From: Halobacteriales archaeon SW_5_68_122
GTDB taxonomy: Archaea > Halobacteriota > Halobacteria > Halobacteriales > Haloarculaceae
Direction of reading: 5' to 3'
Assembly (NCBI GenBank): GCA_003022815.1
Contig: PXSL01000013.1
Coordinates: forward strand, 1-16,614
DNA length: 16,614 nt
Shown here piece by piece: positions 1-7,572 of the stretch (its first letter is position 1; every line of letters starts with the position of its first letter). Both the position numbers and the translations under genes were made by a program. The notes below the pieces were generated by a model. The model was given only the letters and a program-made list of their open reading frames with translations, had not been told where the DNA came from and made no database searches.

Positions 1-1
1 G

Positions 2-1174
2 AGCGGCGAACCGAAGGAGCGCATCGACCTGCTGGCCGAACTGCTCGAACTCTCGCCGGAAACGACGGAGCCGGTCGGTCTGTACGGGGTCGAACACCTT
101 CTCGAACGGTACCACGAGGAAATCCTCGAGGCGGTCGACGAGCAGTATCGGATGAGCGATTTCAGAAAGTGTGACCGCCTCCCGCTCGGCGTCGTCCGGG
201 AACTCGACCTCGATATCTCGGAGTACGAGGACTGCGAACTCGGGTACCGGTTCGGCGGTGCCGCCGTCCCGGCAGTCCTCGAGGTGACGGACGAGCTGGC
301 GGAACTGCTCGGCCTGTACGCCGCCGAGGGATGCGTGACCGACAGCCGGGACGGACACGAGAAGGTGTACCTCTCGCTAAGCAGCCACGAGGAGGACCTG
401 ATTCAGTACGCCGAATCGCTCGTCGAGTCGGTGTTTTCGCTCTCGGCGTCGACCGTCGACGCCCACGAGACGGCGACGAACGTGACGATTCCCTCGAAGA
501 TGGTCGGCCTGGTGCTGAAGAGGGTGTTCGAGGCTGGAACGGGAGCCCCCGAAAAGCGGATTCCACGGTTCGTCTTCGACTTTCCGGCCCGGACCCGGGA
601 ACGGTTCCTGCTCGGCTACGGGGCTGGTGACGGATATCCGACAGAGAACGTGATTCAGGCCCTGCGCGGCGGCAGTCGAATTTCGGCCGTCAAGTCGGAC
701 CGCATTACGTTTGCAACGACCTCCGAACGGCTCGCATCCGGCCTGCGGTATCTCTGCTCGTCCGTCGACTACGATACGACACAGGAGCGAGAGCCGGGCG
801 AGATCAGGACCATCGACGGGCGCGAGGCCGAATTCGACGAGTCGTACCTGCTCCATCTACGCACCGACCAGTCCGCCACGTCGCGGCAGAAGCTCCCCGC
901 CGACGAACTGGTTCGGGACGTCGTGGACCCGAAACTGGCGTATAACCTCGACGGGCGGCAGACTCGGGTCGAGTCCGACCACGCGCTGGCGCTCGCTGAC
1001 GGCGGCGGACTCGCGTTCCGGAACGACGGAAGACGGATAGCCGCCGGAGACCTGACAGCGCTTCCCGTCACCGACATCGAACGAATCAACTACGAGGGCG
1101 AGTGGGTGTACGACGTCTCCGTCCCCGGCGACGAGAACTTCATGGCAGGAACGGCACCCCTGGCGTGTCACAAC
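2..1174 (+). mobile_element. Intein with LAGLIDADG homing endonuclease in Top6B (5' truncated by window)
   Basis: A protein-splicing element that cuts itself out of Top6B, carrying a homing endonuclease for its own spread. About 391 residues are visible in frame 2. Two dodecapeptide motifs are present: [10 protein letters not shown] (302-331) and [10 protein letters not shown] (602-631). Both keep the acidic residue needed for catalysis. The C-terminal splicing block runs from [12 protein letters not shown] to the terminal LACHN at 1174, with the penultimate His, terminal Asn and a Ser as first extein residue (1175), so C-terminal splicing chemistry looks intact. The N-terminal Cys/Ser block is off the left edge. 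Insertion immediately before SLDA places it inside the ATP-binding N box, a very conserved target typical of inteins. The ORF has no frameshift, unlike the extein after it. Confidence 0.93.
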
Positions 1175-1330
1175 TCCCTCGACGCCACCGAGGAGGCCGG
1201 CATCCTCCCGGACGTCTACGTCGAAATCGAGGACCAGGGCGACTACTACCGGCTCGTCATCGAGGACAACGGCCCGGGCATCACGAAGGAGCAGGTGCCG
1301 AAAGTGTTCGGCAAACTGCTGTACGGCTCC

Positions 1331-1423
1331 CGTTTTCATGCTCGTGAGCAAAAAAGGGGCCAGCAGGGAATCGGTATTTCAGCGGCTGTACTGTACTCTC
1401 AGTTGACTTCCGGGAAACCAGCG
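1331..1423 (+). other. 31-codon tract of AT-ending codons over the Top6B ATP lid
   Basis: The codons for [10 protein letters not shown]...SGKPA include CGT, TTT, CAT, GCT, CAA, AAA, ATT, TCA, GTA, ACT and CCA. Seventeen of 31 end in A or T, whereas flanking top6B codons end almost wholly in G or C. The encoded protein is the ordinary conserved ATP-lid sequence, so only the DNA is foreign in style. The likeliest reading is a gene-conversion patch from a lower-GC relative, possibly left by homing of an intein at this second conserved site. Confidence 0.7.
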
Positions 1424-1920
1424 AAGGTCACCTCCAAGACCGAGAACAACGGCGACGCCCGCTACTTCGAGCTGACCATCGACACCGACACCAACGAACC
1501 GGAAATAGACGTCGACGAGGCCGCCTCCTGGGAGCGGCCCCACGGGACCCGCATCGAGCTGGAGATGGAGGCCAACATGCGAGCCCGTCAGCAGCTCCGC
1601 GACTATATCAAGTACACGGCGGTCGTCAATCCCCACGCCCGCATCGAGTTCCACGAGCCGGCCGAGTCGTTCAAGTTCGAGCGCGCGACCGACGAACTGC
1701 CGCCGGAGACCGAGGAGATACGCCCCCACCCTCACGGGGTCGAGCTTGGGACGCTCCTGAAGATGCTGGAGGCGACCGACTCCTACTCGGTCTCCGGGTT
1801 CCTCCAGGGCGAGTTCACCCGCGTCGGTGCCAAGACTGCCGACACGGTCCACGACAACCTCCGGGACCGCCACTTCGGCCGGGAGGCCGCCTGGCGGCCG
1901 CCGCAGACCCATCAAGAGAG

Positions 1921-1956
1921 CGTTGCGCCTCCGGGGCAACGAAGCGAAGGGAGGCG
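1921..1956 (+). repeat. Short hairpin-forming, basic-coding segment at the first Top6B frameshift
   Basis: Bases 1921-1929 and 1933-1941 form a 9-bp stem with one mismatch around a TCC loop. CGCCTCC (1926-1932) can alternatively pair with GGAGGCG (1950-1956). In the frame that resumes, this stretch codes for a run rich in Arg, Lys, Gly and Cys, out of character for this acidic protein. It may be a small inserted element of 3n+2 bases causing the frameshift, or simply a poorly conserved linker next to a one-base loss. Confidence 0.4.
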
Positions 1957-3339
1957 ACGAAGGCGTTCGCCGCGGCCGTCGCCGAGGCGGTCGGCGAGAC
2001 GGACCGCATCGCCCACTCGGAGCTCGACGGAATCGTCGGGGAGCACGCCGACGTGGTCGAGAGGGAGTTCGACGAGACCTTCGGCGCGACGGTCCGGGAG
2101 AACGCCGTCGAGGCCGCCTGGGAGCAGGTGGTCAGCGAGCGGGCGGCCGACTGCTACGAACTGGTCGATGAGGCGACCACGAAGCGGAAGAACGACGCCG
2201 CGATCGAGGGGCTTTCGACCCGGCTGGCCGAGAAGTTCGAGAGCATGGACGACGGCCGCAACCGGGTCACCCGCGAGGAACTCCGGGAGTTCGTCGGCCG
2301 CGCGGCCGACGCGACCGAGGAGTACGACGACGCCACCTTCGGCGACACGGCCCGCGAGAACGTCACCGAGGCCGTCTGGGAGCGCGCCGTCACCGTCCCG
2401 GACGAGGTGCCGAAGGTGAGCGCGGTCGCCAACGACCGGGACGCCGCCGCACGCCTACTGGAGGCGATGCGGGAGACCGACATCCTCGCGCCGCCGACGG
2501 ACTGTCTGGCGCCCATCTCCGAGGAACTGGTCGACGCCGGCCTGCAGAAGGAGTACGATGCGGACTTCTACGCGGCGGCCACGCGGGAGGCGGAGGTCCA
2601 CGGCGGCGACCCCTTCGTCGTCGAGGCCGGCATCGCCTACGGCGGCGACCTCGAGGACGGCGGCGCCGTCGAGGTGCTCCGCTTCGCCAACCGCGTGCCG
2701 CTGGTCTACCAGCGGGGCGCCTGCGCCACCGTCGACGTCGTCAAGGACATCAACTGGCGGAACTACGGCCTCGACCAGCCCGGCGGGACCGGGATGCCGA
2801 ACGGTCCCGCCGTGCTGATGGTCCACGTCGCCTCGACGAACGTGCCGTTCACCAGCGAGTCGAAAGACGCCGTCGCCAACGTCCCCGAGATAGAGGACGA
2901 AATAGAGCTGGCGCTCCGCGAAGCGGCCCGGGAACTGAAGTCCTACCTCAACAAGCGGCGGTCGCTGCAGAAGCGCCGACGCAAGCAGAACGTCATTGCG
3001 GATATTCTGCCGGAGATGGCCGAGAAGCTCTCGGAGGTGACCGACCGCGAACGGCTCGACGTCGAGGACTCGCTGGCCCGCATCATGAACAACGTGCTCG
3101 TCGAGCGGACGGTGAACGGCTCGACGGTCGAACTCAGCGTCCACAACTTCGACCCGCCGACCCCGGCGACCACGACGACGCGACCGTCGTTGAGATGGAC
3201 GGCGAGTGGTTCCTGAAGTGGTCCCCGGCGGTGGCGGCCGGCGAGACGGCGACGCTCGCCTACGAGATAGACGGCGACGCAGAGTTCGATGTCTCCGTCG
3301 AGGGCATCGAAGCCGAGAAACTGACAATCAACGCCTAAT

Positions 3340-4446
3340 ATGAGCACCGACACCCAACCCGACGTCAGCGACGAACAGGCCCGACAGAAGCTCATCGACC
3401 TCGCGGCGGAGTTCTACGACCAGTTCGCCGACGGCACCGTCCCCCGAATGCAGATACCGACCCGGACGAAGAGCAACATTGTCTTCGACGAGGAGGAGAA
3501 CGTCTGGGTGTACGGCGACCGCCACTCGACGCGGTCGGCCAACAGCGTCAACGGCGCCCAGAAGCTCCTGAAGGCCGTCTATACTATCGAGTTCCTGGCC
3601 GACCAGCTCGAGGAGGGCCGCTCCTCGACGCTGCGGGAGCTGTACTACCTCTCGGAGTCCTGGGACGAGGAGCGCGCACAGTTCAACGACCAGGACGAGT
3701 CCAACCAGCTCGTCGAGGACCTCGAGATCGTCTCGGAGGTGACCCGCGAGGACTTCCACATGCGGCCCGAGGAGTCCGGCGCGACGGTGATGGGGCCGCT
3801 GTACCTCCGCGAGCAGACCCGCCGCGGCGAGCGGGAGATTCACTGTCAGAAGGACGTCGGCGAGGGGGGCTACCAGATTCCCAACAACCCCGACACCATC
3901 GAGTTCCTTGAGGTCGACGCCGACTTCGTGCTGTGCGTCGAGACCGGCGGGATGCGCGACCGGCTGGTCGAGAACGGCTTCGACACGGAGTACGACGCCC
4001 TCATCGTTCACCTGAAGGGCCAGCCCGCCCGCGCGACCCGCCGGCTGACAAAGCGCCTCCGGGACGAACTCGGACTTCCCGTGGTGGTGTTCACCGACAG
4101 CGACCCGTGGTCGTACCGCATCTTCGCGTCGGTGTCGTACGGCTCCATCAAGTCCGCCCACCTCTCGGAGTACCTCGCCACGCCCGAAGCGGAGTTCGTC
4201 GGCATCCGCCCCCAGGACATCGTCGACTACGAGCTGCCGACCGACCCGCTCGCCGACTCCGACGTCAACGCCCTCGAGTCCGAACTCGACGACCCGCGCT
4301 TCCAAGACGACTTCTGGACCGAGCAGATTGAGCTCCAGTTGGACATCGAGAAGAAGGCTGAACAGCAGGCGCTGGCCTCCCGCGGCCTGGACTTCGTCAC
4401 CGACACCTACCTGCCGGAGCGGCTCGACGAGATGGGCATGCTGTAG
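3340..4446 (+). CDS. top6A: DNA topoisomerase VI subunit A (Spo11-like)
   Basis: DNA-cleaving subunit of topoisomerase VI, 368 residues, intact. It forms the A2B2 complex with Top6B and makes a two-base-staggered double-strand break by covalent tyrosine attachment. The winged-helix 5Y-CAP domain carries [11 protein letters not shown] at residues 98-108. The second Tyr, Y103, aligns with the Spo11/Top6A catalytic tyrosine. The Toprim domain shows E201 in VLCVETGG and the D253/D255 pair in FTDSDPW, the metal-binding acids. The ATG at 3340 is one base after the top6B stop, so the two are surely co-transcribed. Length is normal and no residue looks lost. This contrasts with the broken top6B just upstream and is an argument that the top6B frameshifts may be sequencing errors. 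Confidence 0.98.
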   Translation: MSTDTQPDVSDEQARQKLIDLAAEFYDQFADGTVPRMQIPTRTKSNIVFDEEENVWVYGDRHSTRSANSVNGAQKLLKAVYTIEFLADQLEEGRSSTLRELYYLSESWDEERAQFNDQDESNQLVEDLEIVSEVTREDFHMRPEESGATVMGPLYLREQTRRGEREIHCQKDVGEGGYQIPNNPDTIEFLEVDADFVLCVETGGMRDRLVENGFDTEYDALIVHLKGQPARATRRLTKRLRDELGLPVVVFTDSDPWSYRIFASVSYGSIKSAHLSEYLATPEAEFVGIRPQDIVDYELPTDPLADSDVNALESELDDPRFQDDFWTEQIELQLDIEKKAEQQALASRGLDFVTDTYLPERLDEMGML

Positions 4447-4499
4447 TCGCCGGGAACGTCTTGCGGGTCTCGCCCAGCGGGACTCCCCTGTCCCCAGGC

Positions 4500-4505
4500 T
4501 TTTTT
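4500..4505 (+). promoter_or_regulatory. T6 tract between top6A and the zinc-ribbon gene
   Basis: Six consecutive T lie 54 bases after the top6A stop and are centred about 26 bases before the ATG at 4528. In archaea a T-run on the coding strand can end transcription, and a T-rich box at this spacing can serve as a TATA element. It may do either or both. There is no stem before it. Confidence 0.4.
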
Positions 4506-4527
4506 CTCCGCCAGGCGTCGTTGACGC

Positions 4528-4788
4528 ATGGAGTGGCGCTGTGCGGACTGCGGCCAGGCCCATGACGAGCCTCCGGAGCAGTGCGCCTGTGGCTCCTCGA
4601 ACGTCGAACCCGCGACGGACGAGGCAGACCGGTACTCGCTGCTCGGCGTCCGCCGGCGCCTGCTGTCGCCGCTGGAGGCCGACCGGAGCTTGGTCCGCGA
4701 TGAGCCGTACGTAACGCTCCTGTTCCGGGCGGTGGTCGCCCTGACGCTGCTCGTCCTACTGGCCGCGCTCCTCGTCGTTCTCGTTTAG
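4528..4788 (+). CDS. Small zinc-ribbon protein with C-terminal membrane anchor
   Basis: An 86-residue protein of unknown function. The N-terminus has a treble-Cys pattern, C5-x2-C8 and C19-x-C21, typical of a small zinc ribbon. The C-terminus from about residue 66 is one hydrophobic helix of Val, Leu and Ala that reaches the last residue, so the ribbon would be held on the inner face of the membrane by a tail anchor. The Cys, His and acidic content of the head plus the start context support a real gene. Its last 33 bases overlap the 3' end of the convergent hydrolase gene. Similar short ribbon-plus-helix proteins are common in haloarchaea, but I cannot assign a role. Confidence 0.75.
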   Translation: MEWRCADCGQAHDEPPEQCACGSSNVEPATDEADRYSLLGVRRRLLSPLEADRSLVRDEPYVTLLFRAVVALTLLVLLAALLVVLV

Positions 4789-5580
4789 GACGGCGTCGAC
4801 GCCCCGCGAGCGGCAGTCCTCGACGAACCCCGCGGCGTCCGTCTCGATGGCCTCGAAGGTGTCGTAATGGACCGGGATCACGAGTTCGGGGTCCAGCGAC
4901 TCCGCGAGTTCGGCCGCGGCGTGACGGTCCATCGTGAACGTTCCGCCGATGGGCGGGCAGAACACGTCGACGTCGAGGCGTCCGTGGCCGTCCAGCACGT
5001 CGGTGTCGCCGGGCCAGTACACCGTGGTGCCGCCGAGAGTGACGAGGAAGCCGCAGCCGAACCCCTCCGGGTGGTAGGGTTCGCCGTTCGGCCGGATGTG
5101 CGGCCCCTCGGGGTCGTTGTACGCGGGCGTGGTCCGGACAATAGCGTCGTCGACGAGTATGTCCGCCTCGTCGTCAACCCGTCGGACCTCGAAGGGGAGA
5201 TCCGCGGGCCGCTCGACGTCACGGTCGATGCGGTGGGTGTTGATTCCCTCGAAGGCGACGAGCGTCGCGTCCGGACCGGCCACCGTCCGGATGCCGTCAG
5301 TGTCGTAGTGGTGGTCGTGGCTGACGCAGACGACATCGCCGTCCCCGAGGGCCTGCGATTCCGGCCTGGACTCGTCGGTCGTGGCTCCGGACCCGTCCCC
5401 GTAGCCGTCGAGGACGCCGTACCGCCCGGGGTCGAGGTAGACGACGGCGTCGTCCGCCGCGAGTCGGACCGTCGCGTAGCCGAGCCACGCTATCTCGATG
5501 TTGCCATGGGCTATCACGGGCGGAGGGAGGGTCGCCAGCGTCTCAAGTTCGGCGGTCTCCACGTCCGACTTCCGCTTCAT
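4756..5580 (-). CDS. Metallo-beta-lactamase-fold hydrolase (UlaG-like)
   Basis: A 274-residue cytosolic MBL-fold enzyme of the UlaG/UPF0173-like type; substrate unknown. It begins with a strand-rich segment, then shows the metal site SHDHHYD (residues 87-93), WPGDTD with D192, and PVHYDTF with H238. The first motif is H-x-H-x-x-D instead of the usual H-x-H-x-D-H, so metal ligation may differ or the group may be a distinct subfamily. It ends with an Arg/Asp/Glu-rich tail. The ATG at 5580 is the only good start and has no TATA-like box at the usual distance. It overlaps by ATGA the stop of a doubtful upstream ORF, and a large imperfect palindrome sits just before it. Confidence 0.9.
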   Translation of the reverse strand: MKRKSDVETAELETLATLPPPVIAHGNIEIAWLGYATVRLAADDAVVYLDPGRYGVLDGYGDGSGATTDESRPESQALGDGDVVCVSHDHHYDTDGIRTVAGPDATLVAFEGINTHRIDRDVERPADLPFEVRRVDDEADILVDDAIVRTTPAYNDPEGPHIRPNGEPYHPEGFGCGFLVTLGGTTVYWPGDTDVLDGHGRLDVDVFCPPIGGTFTMDRHAAAELAESLDPELVIPVHYDTFEAIETDAAGFVEDCRSRGVDAVLNENDEERGQ

Positions 5581-5879
5581 ACTGATTGTGGTAACTGTTC
5601 ACCGGTACGACCGCACGACGGCGTGCGGTCGATCCGGTACTGACGTACAGTAACCACTATCAGCCAGTCCCGGCCCCAGTATCCCGGCGTGTAGGCAGAG
5701 TCGAGGCTGTTCAACACGAGGCCCTCATTGCTCGCTACAGGCGCCGCCTCCTCCAGTGCGGCTGTCTCCTCGGGGTCGTCGTCGAACGGTACGGCTCGCG
5801 GCGGGGTCGGGGGAGACGCCGTCGGTCGGCGTCGAAGCGCGGAGCCGGTCGGACGCGATTCGGCTATCGGGCAAGACAA
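5577..5879 (-). CDS. Doubtful small ORF upstream of, and overlapping, the hydrolase gene
   Basis: A 100-codon frame on the minus strand that I do not recognise. Only a TTG (5879) or internal GTG could start it. The middle part, acidic then with Trp/Tyr-rich residues (about residues 30-75), has mostly G/C third positions and could be coding. The first 30 and the last 20 codons look non-coding, the latter running through the palindrome. Its TGA overlaps the hydrolase ATG as ATGA, a typical coupling arrangement, but chance is possible. It could be a remnant of a lost gene. Confidence 0.25.
   Translation of the reverse strand: MSCPIAESRPTGSALRRRPTASPPTPPRAVPFDDDPEETAALEEAAPVASNEGLVLNSLDSAYTPGYWGRDWLIVVTVRQYRIDRTPSCGRTGEQLPQSV
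5588..5657. repeat. Nested imperfect palindrome before the hydrolase start
   Basis: The outer arms 5588-5598 and 5647-5657 match in 10 of 11 positions. The inner arms 5609-5617 and 5622-5630 are a perfect 9-bp stem (GACCGCACG and its complement) with loop ACGG. CCGGTAC occurs as a direct repeat at 5602-5608 and 5634-5640. It ends eight bases before the hydrolase ATG, so it could be an operator, an mRNA leader structure or the relic of a small mobile repeat. The rest of the gap up to psmB holds only the doubtful ORF. Confidence 0.6.
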
Positions 5880-5933
5880 TACTGGCAGAAAACGGCGACT
5901 CGGCCGACCGGAGCCGCGAGAGAGCCGAGAGAT

Positions 5934-6653
5934 TTATAGCAGTTCCTCGAAGTCCTTGTGGCCGGCGATGTCGACGCCCTCGTCGGTAACCTCGGCGAGG
6001 TAGACGCCGTTGCCGGACCCGGTGTCGCGCTCGACGGCGGCCCTGACGGCCGACGCGGCGACCTGCTTTGCCTCCTCGTTGGACATGTCCTCTTCGTACT
6101 CCCGTTCGAGGGTACCGTAGGCGACGGTCAGCCCCGACCCGGTGACGGTGTAGTCGTCGGCCATGACGCCGCCGGCGGGGTCGATGGAGTAGACGTGGTG
6201 GCCGTCGTCGTCGACGCCGCCGAGGATGGGGTTGATGGCGAAGAACGGGCCGCCGCGGGCGAAGTTGCCCGCCAGCGTCGCCAGCGCCTCGATGGAGATG
6301 TCCTCCCCGCGGCGGGCCTCATAAAGGTTGATTTCCGCCTCCAGCGAGCGGATGAACGACTGGGCGCCGCCGACTGACCCGACGAGCGTCAGGGCCGCGT
6401 TGGGATGAATCTGCTCGACCTTCTGGACGTTCTTGTTGGAGACGAACCGCCCGCCCAGCGACGCGCGCATGTCCGTGGCAACAACGACGCCCTCGGCTGT
6501 CGTGATGCCGACCGTCGTCGTTCCCGTCTTGTTGACGCTCTCGAGGTCCTCCTCGGTGAGGTCGTTGGAGGGCACCTCGCCGAGTTCGGGCTCGTACGGC
6601 GAGAGCGTGTGGTCCTGGCCGGTTCGCGGCAGGGAGGAATCTGGCTGTCGCAT
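5934..6653 (-). CDS. psmB: 20S proteasome beta subunit
   Basis: Catalytic subunit of the archaeal 20S proteasome, made as a 239-residue precursor. Residues 1-44 are an acidic propeptide. Cleavage in KTG|TTTVG frees T45 as the N-terminal nucleophile. D61 is the conserved Asp17 equivalent and K78 the Lys33 equivalent, one residue late because of a one-residue insertion (GGRF). The SIDPAGG loop and the SGNGVYLAEV stretch near the C-terminus fit the family. The ATG at 6653 lies 30 bases from a clear TATA box, indicating a leaderless mRNA. The gene appears to be monocistronic; the alpha subunit is not in the window. Haloarchaea often encode more than one proteasome subunit type, so this need not be the only copy. 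Confidence 0.97.
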   Translation of the reverse strand: MRQPDSSLPRTGQDHTLSPYEPELGEVPSNDLTEEDLESVNKTGTTTVGITTAEGVVVATDMRASLGGRFVSNKNVQKVEQIHPNAALTLVGSVGGAQSFIRSLEAEINLYEARRGEDISIEALATLAGNFARGGPFFAINPILGGVDDDGHHVYSIDPAGGVMADDYTVTGSGLTVAYGTLEREYEEDMSNEEAKQVAASAVRAAVERDTGSGNGVYLAEVTDEGVDIAGHKDFEELL

Positions 6654-6678
6654 TGCCCGCAGATAGAGACCGACCGCT

Positions 6679-6692
6679 GATAAAACCTTTCG
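6679..6692 (-). promoter_or_regulatory. psmB promoter (BRE plus TATA box)
   Basis: On the minus strand CGAAAGG is followed by TTTTATC, centred about 30 bases before the psmB ATG. This is the standard haloarchaeal purine-rich BRE and TATA arrangement for a leaderless transcript. Confidence 0.7.
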
Positions 6693-6770
6693 GTCGTGCT
6701 GTCGGGCGTGACTGCCTGAAGCTGTTCGTCGCTTCGAGGTGTCGGGATTGGGGGCTTACGTCCGACGGAA

Positions 6771-6944
6771 TCAGGCCGCGCCTGCCCGCTCGTAGGCCGC
6801 TCCGAGTCGGTCGACGACCCGGCCGACCGGGAGGTGGACGCCGGCCCGTTCCGCGACGAGCGCGACCGGCAACAACACGATGCCGAGGGCGATGCTGAAC
6901 TGGTACAGAGCGAACACGAGCGCCCGGTACGGATTGAATCCCAT
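6771..6944 (-). CDS. Small membrane protein, 57 residues
   Basis: A small ORF running from MGFNPYRALVFALYQFSIAL to AYERAGAA and a TGA at 6771. Residues 6-30 form one long hydrophobic helix and the rest is an amphipathic tail with VVDRLGAAYERAG. The ATG at 6944 has a TATA box TTTATG at 6971-6976, the right distance for a leaderless start. Third codon positions are strongly G/C, and the protein composition looks genuine. A GTG two codons earlier is an alternative start. It sits divergent from the DUF555 gene and before psmB in the same direction, about 117 bases apart. Similar tiny proteins occur in haloarchaea; function unknown. Confidence 0.75.
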   Translation of the reverse strand: MGFNPYRALVFALYQFSIALGIVLLPVALVAERAGVHLPVGRVVDRLGAAYERAGAA

Positions 6945-6970
6945 GTACACCGCCGGAACCGACCGACGTA

Positions 6971-6976
6971 CATAAA
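6971..6976 (-). promoter_or_regulatory. TATA box of the 57-residue membrane protein gene
   Basis: TTTATG on the minus strand, centred about 29 bases before the ATG at 6944. It helps decide that this short ORF is a gene. Confidence 0.5.
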
Positions 6977-7215
6977 CTCTGCTCCGATTTCGGGTGGGGA
7001 ATAATAAATCACGCGGGATTGTGGCGCCGCTGTCGTGCGGTTTTCGGAGCCGCGGGTTAGTGTAAGCCGGCAGTCACGAGCCACGGGCCGTTCGGATAGC
7101 AATCGTACGTGCCCCGGTCGATCCTCATAAGTTATGGCGATGATGACGGTGACGTGCGCGGCGTCGGGCGGCCGAAAACAATAGTGCTATCCGTCCCGCG
7201 TCGTTGCACCGAGAC

Positions 7216-7572
7216 ATGAGTAACTACCTCGTCGCGATGGAAGCCGCGTGGCTCGTTCGTGACGTCGAGGAGATAGACGACGCCATCGGCGTCGCCGTCA
7301 GCGAGGCGGGCAAGCGCCTCAACGACGCCGACATGGACTACGTCGAGGTCGAGGTCGGCGCGACGCCCTGCCCGGCCTGTGGCGAGGCCTTCGATTCGGC
7401 GTTCATCGCCGCCGACACCGCCCTCGTGGGGCTCCTGCTCGAGATGGAGGTGTACAACGCCGACAGTACCCAGCACGCCTCCCGGATCGCAAAGAGCGAG
7501 GTCGGCGGCGCGCTCCGTGACGTTCCGCTGAAGATCATCGAGACGGTCGAGACCGACGAGGACCCGGACTAG
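7216..7572 (+). CDS. DUF555 (UPF0212) family protein
   Basis: A 118-residue archaeal protein of unknown function, recognised from its highly conserved sequence: MSNYLVAMEAAWLVRDV at the start, then EAGKRLNDADMDYVEVEVG, then a C-P-A-C-G zinc-binding-like pair (CPACGEAFDSAF) and IAKSEVGGALRDVPL near the end. The ATG at 7216 is preferred over an upstream in-frame ATG at 7204 because family members start with MSNYLV. A weak TATA-like stretch lies at about 7181-7190. The gene is convergent with the HTH-CBS regulator: the two stop codons overlap in the tetranucleotide CTAG at 7569-7572. Confidence 0.93.
   Translation: MSNYLVAMEAAWLVRDVEEIDDAIGVAVSEAGKRLNDADMDYVEVEVGATPCPACGEAFDSAFIAADTALVGLLLEMEVYNADSTQHASRIAKSEVGGALRDVPLKIIETVETDEDPD

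Larger units (their letters stand above)
2..3338 (+). pseudogene. top6B: DNA topoisomerase VI subunit B, intein-containing, 5' partial, two frameshifts
   Basis: ATPase subunit of the type IIB topoisomerase that passes one duplex through another. The N-terminal extein and the intein start lie left of the window. The extein resumes at base 1175 with SLDAT, the end of the GHKL N box. It continues with EDNGPG (1262-1279), the ATP lid GQQGIG (1358-1375), an H2TH region (about 1735-1815) and the transducer with NWRNYG (2752-2769). It closes with a C-terminal tail ending LTINA at 3338. The frame changes twice, each a net -1. From frame 2 it moves to frame 1 between about 1895 and 1930, and to frame 3 near 3150-3160, where one lost C in a C-run would explain it. 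As written, the first frame stops at 2419 and the second at 3216. The extein span of about 720 codons suits a full-length protein. Identity is secure. Whether the breaks are real or sequencing errors cannot be told from the sequence. Confidence 0.9.

Noticed and set aside
3328..4563. 411-codon open frame antisense to the whole of top6A
   Set aside because: Antisense frames stay open in GC-rich DNA with G/C third positions. The composition is Val/Leu/Arg-rich with no family resemblance, and top6A on the other strand is certain.
7057..7128. 23-codon minus-strand ORF, MRIDRGTYDC..., in the gap before the DUF555 gene
   Set aside because: It has an ATG and a stop but is too short, with no promoter clearly placed and no recognisable features.
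7134..7184. 16-codon plus-strand ORF starting MAMMTVTC
   Set aside because: Too short and without support; it lies in the promoter region of the DUF555 gene.
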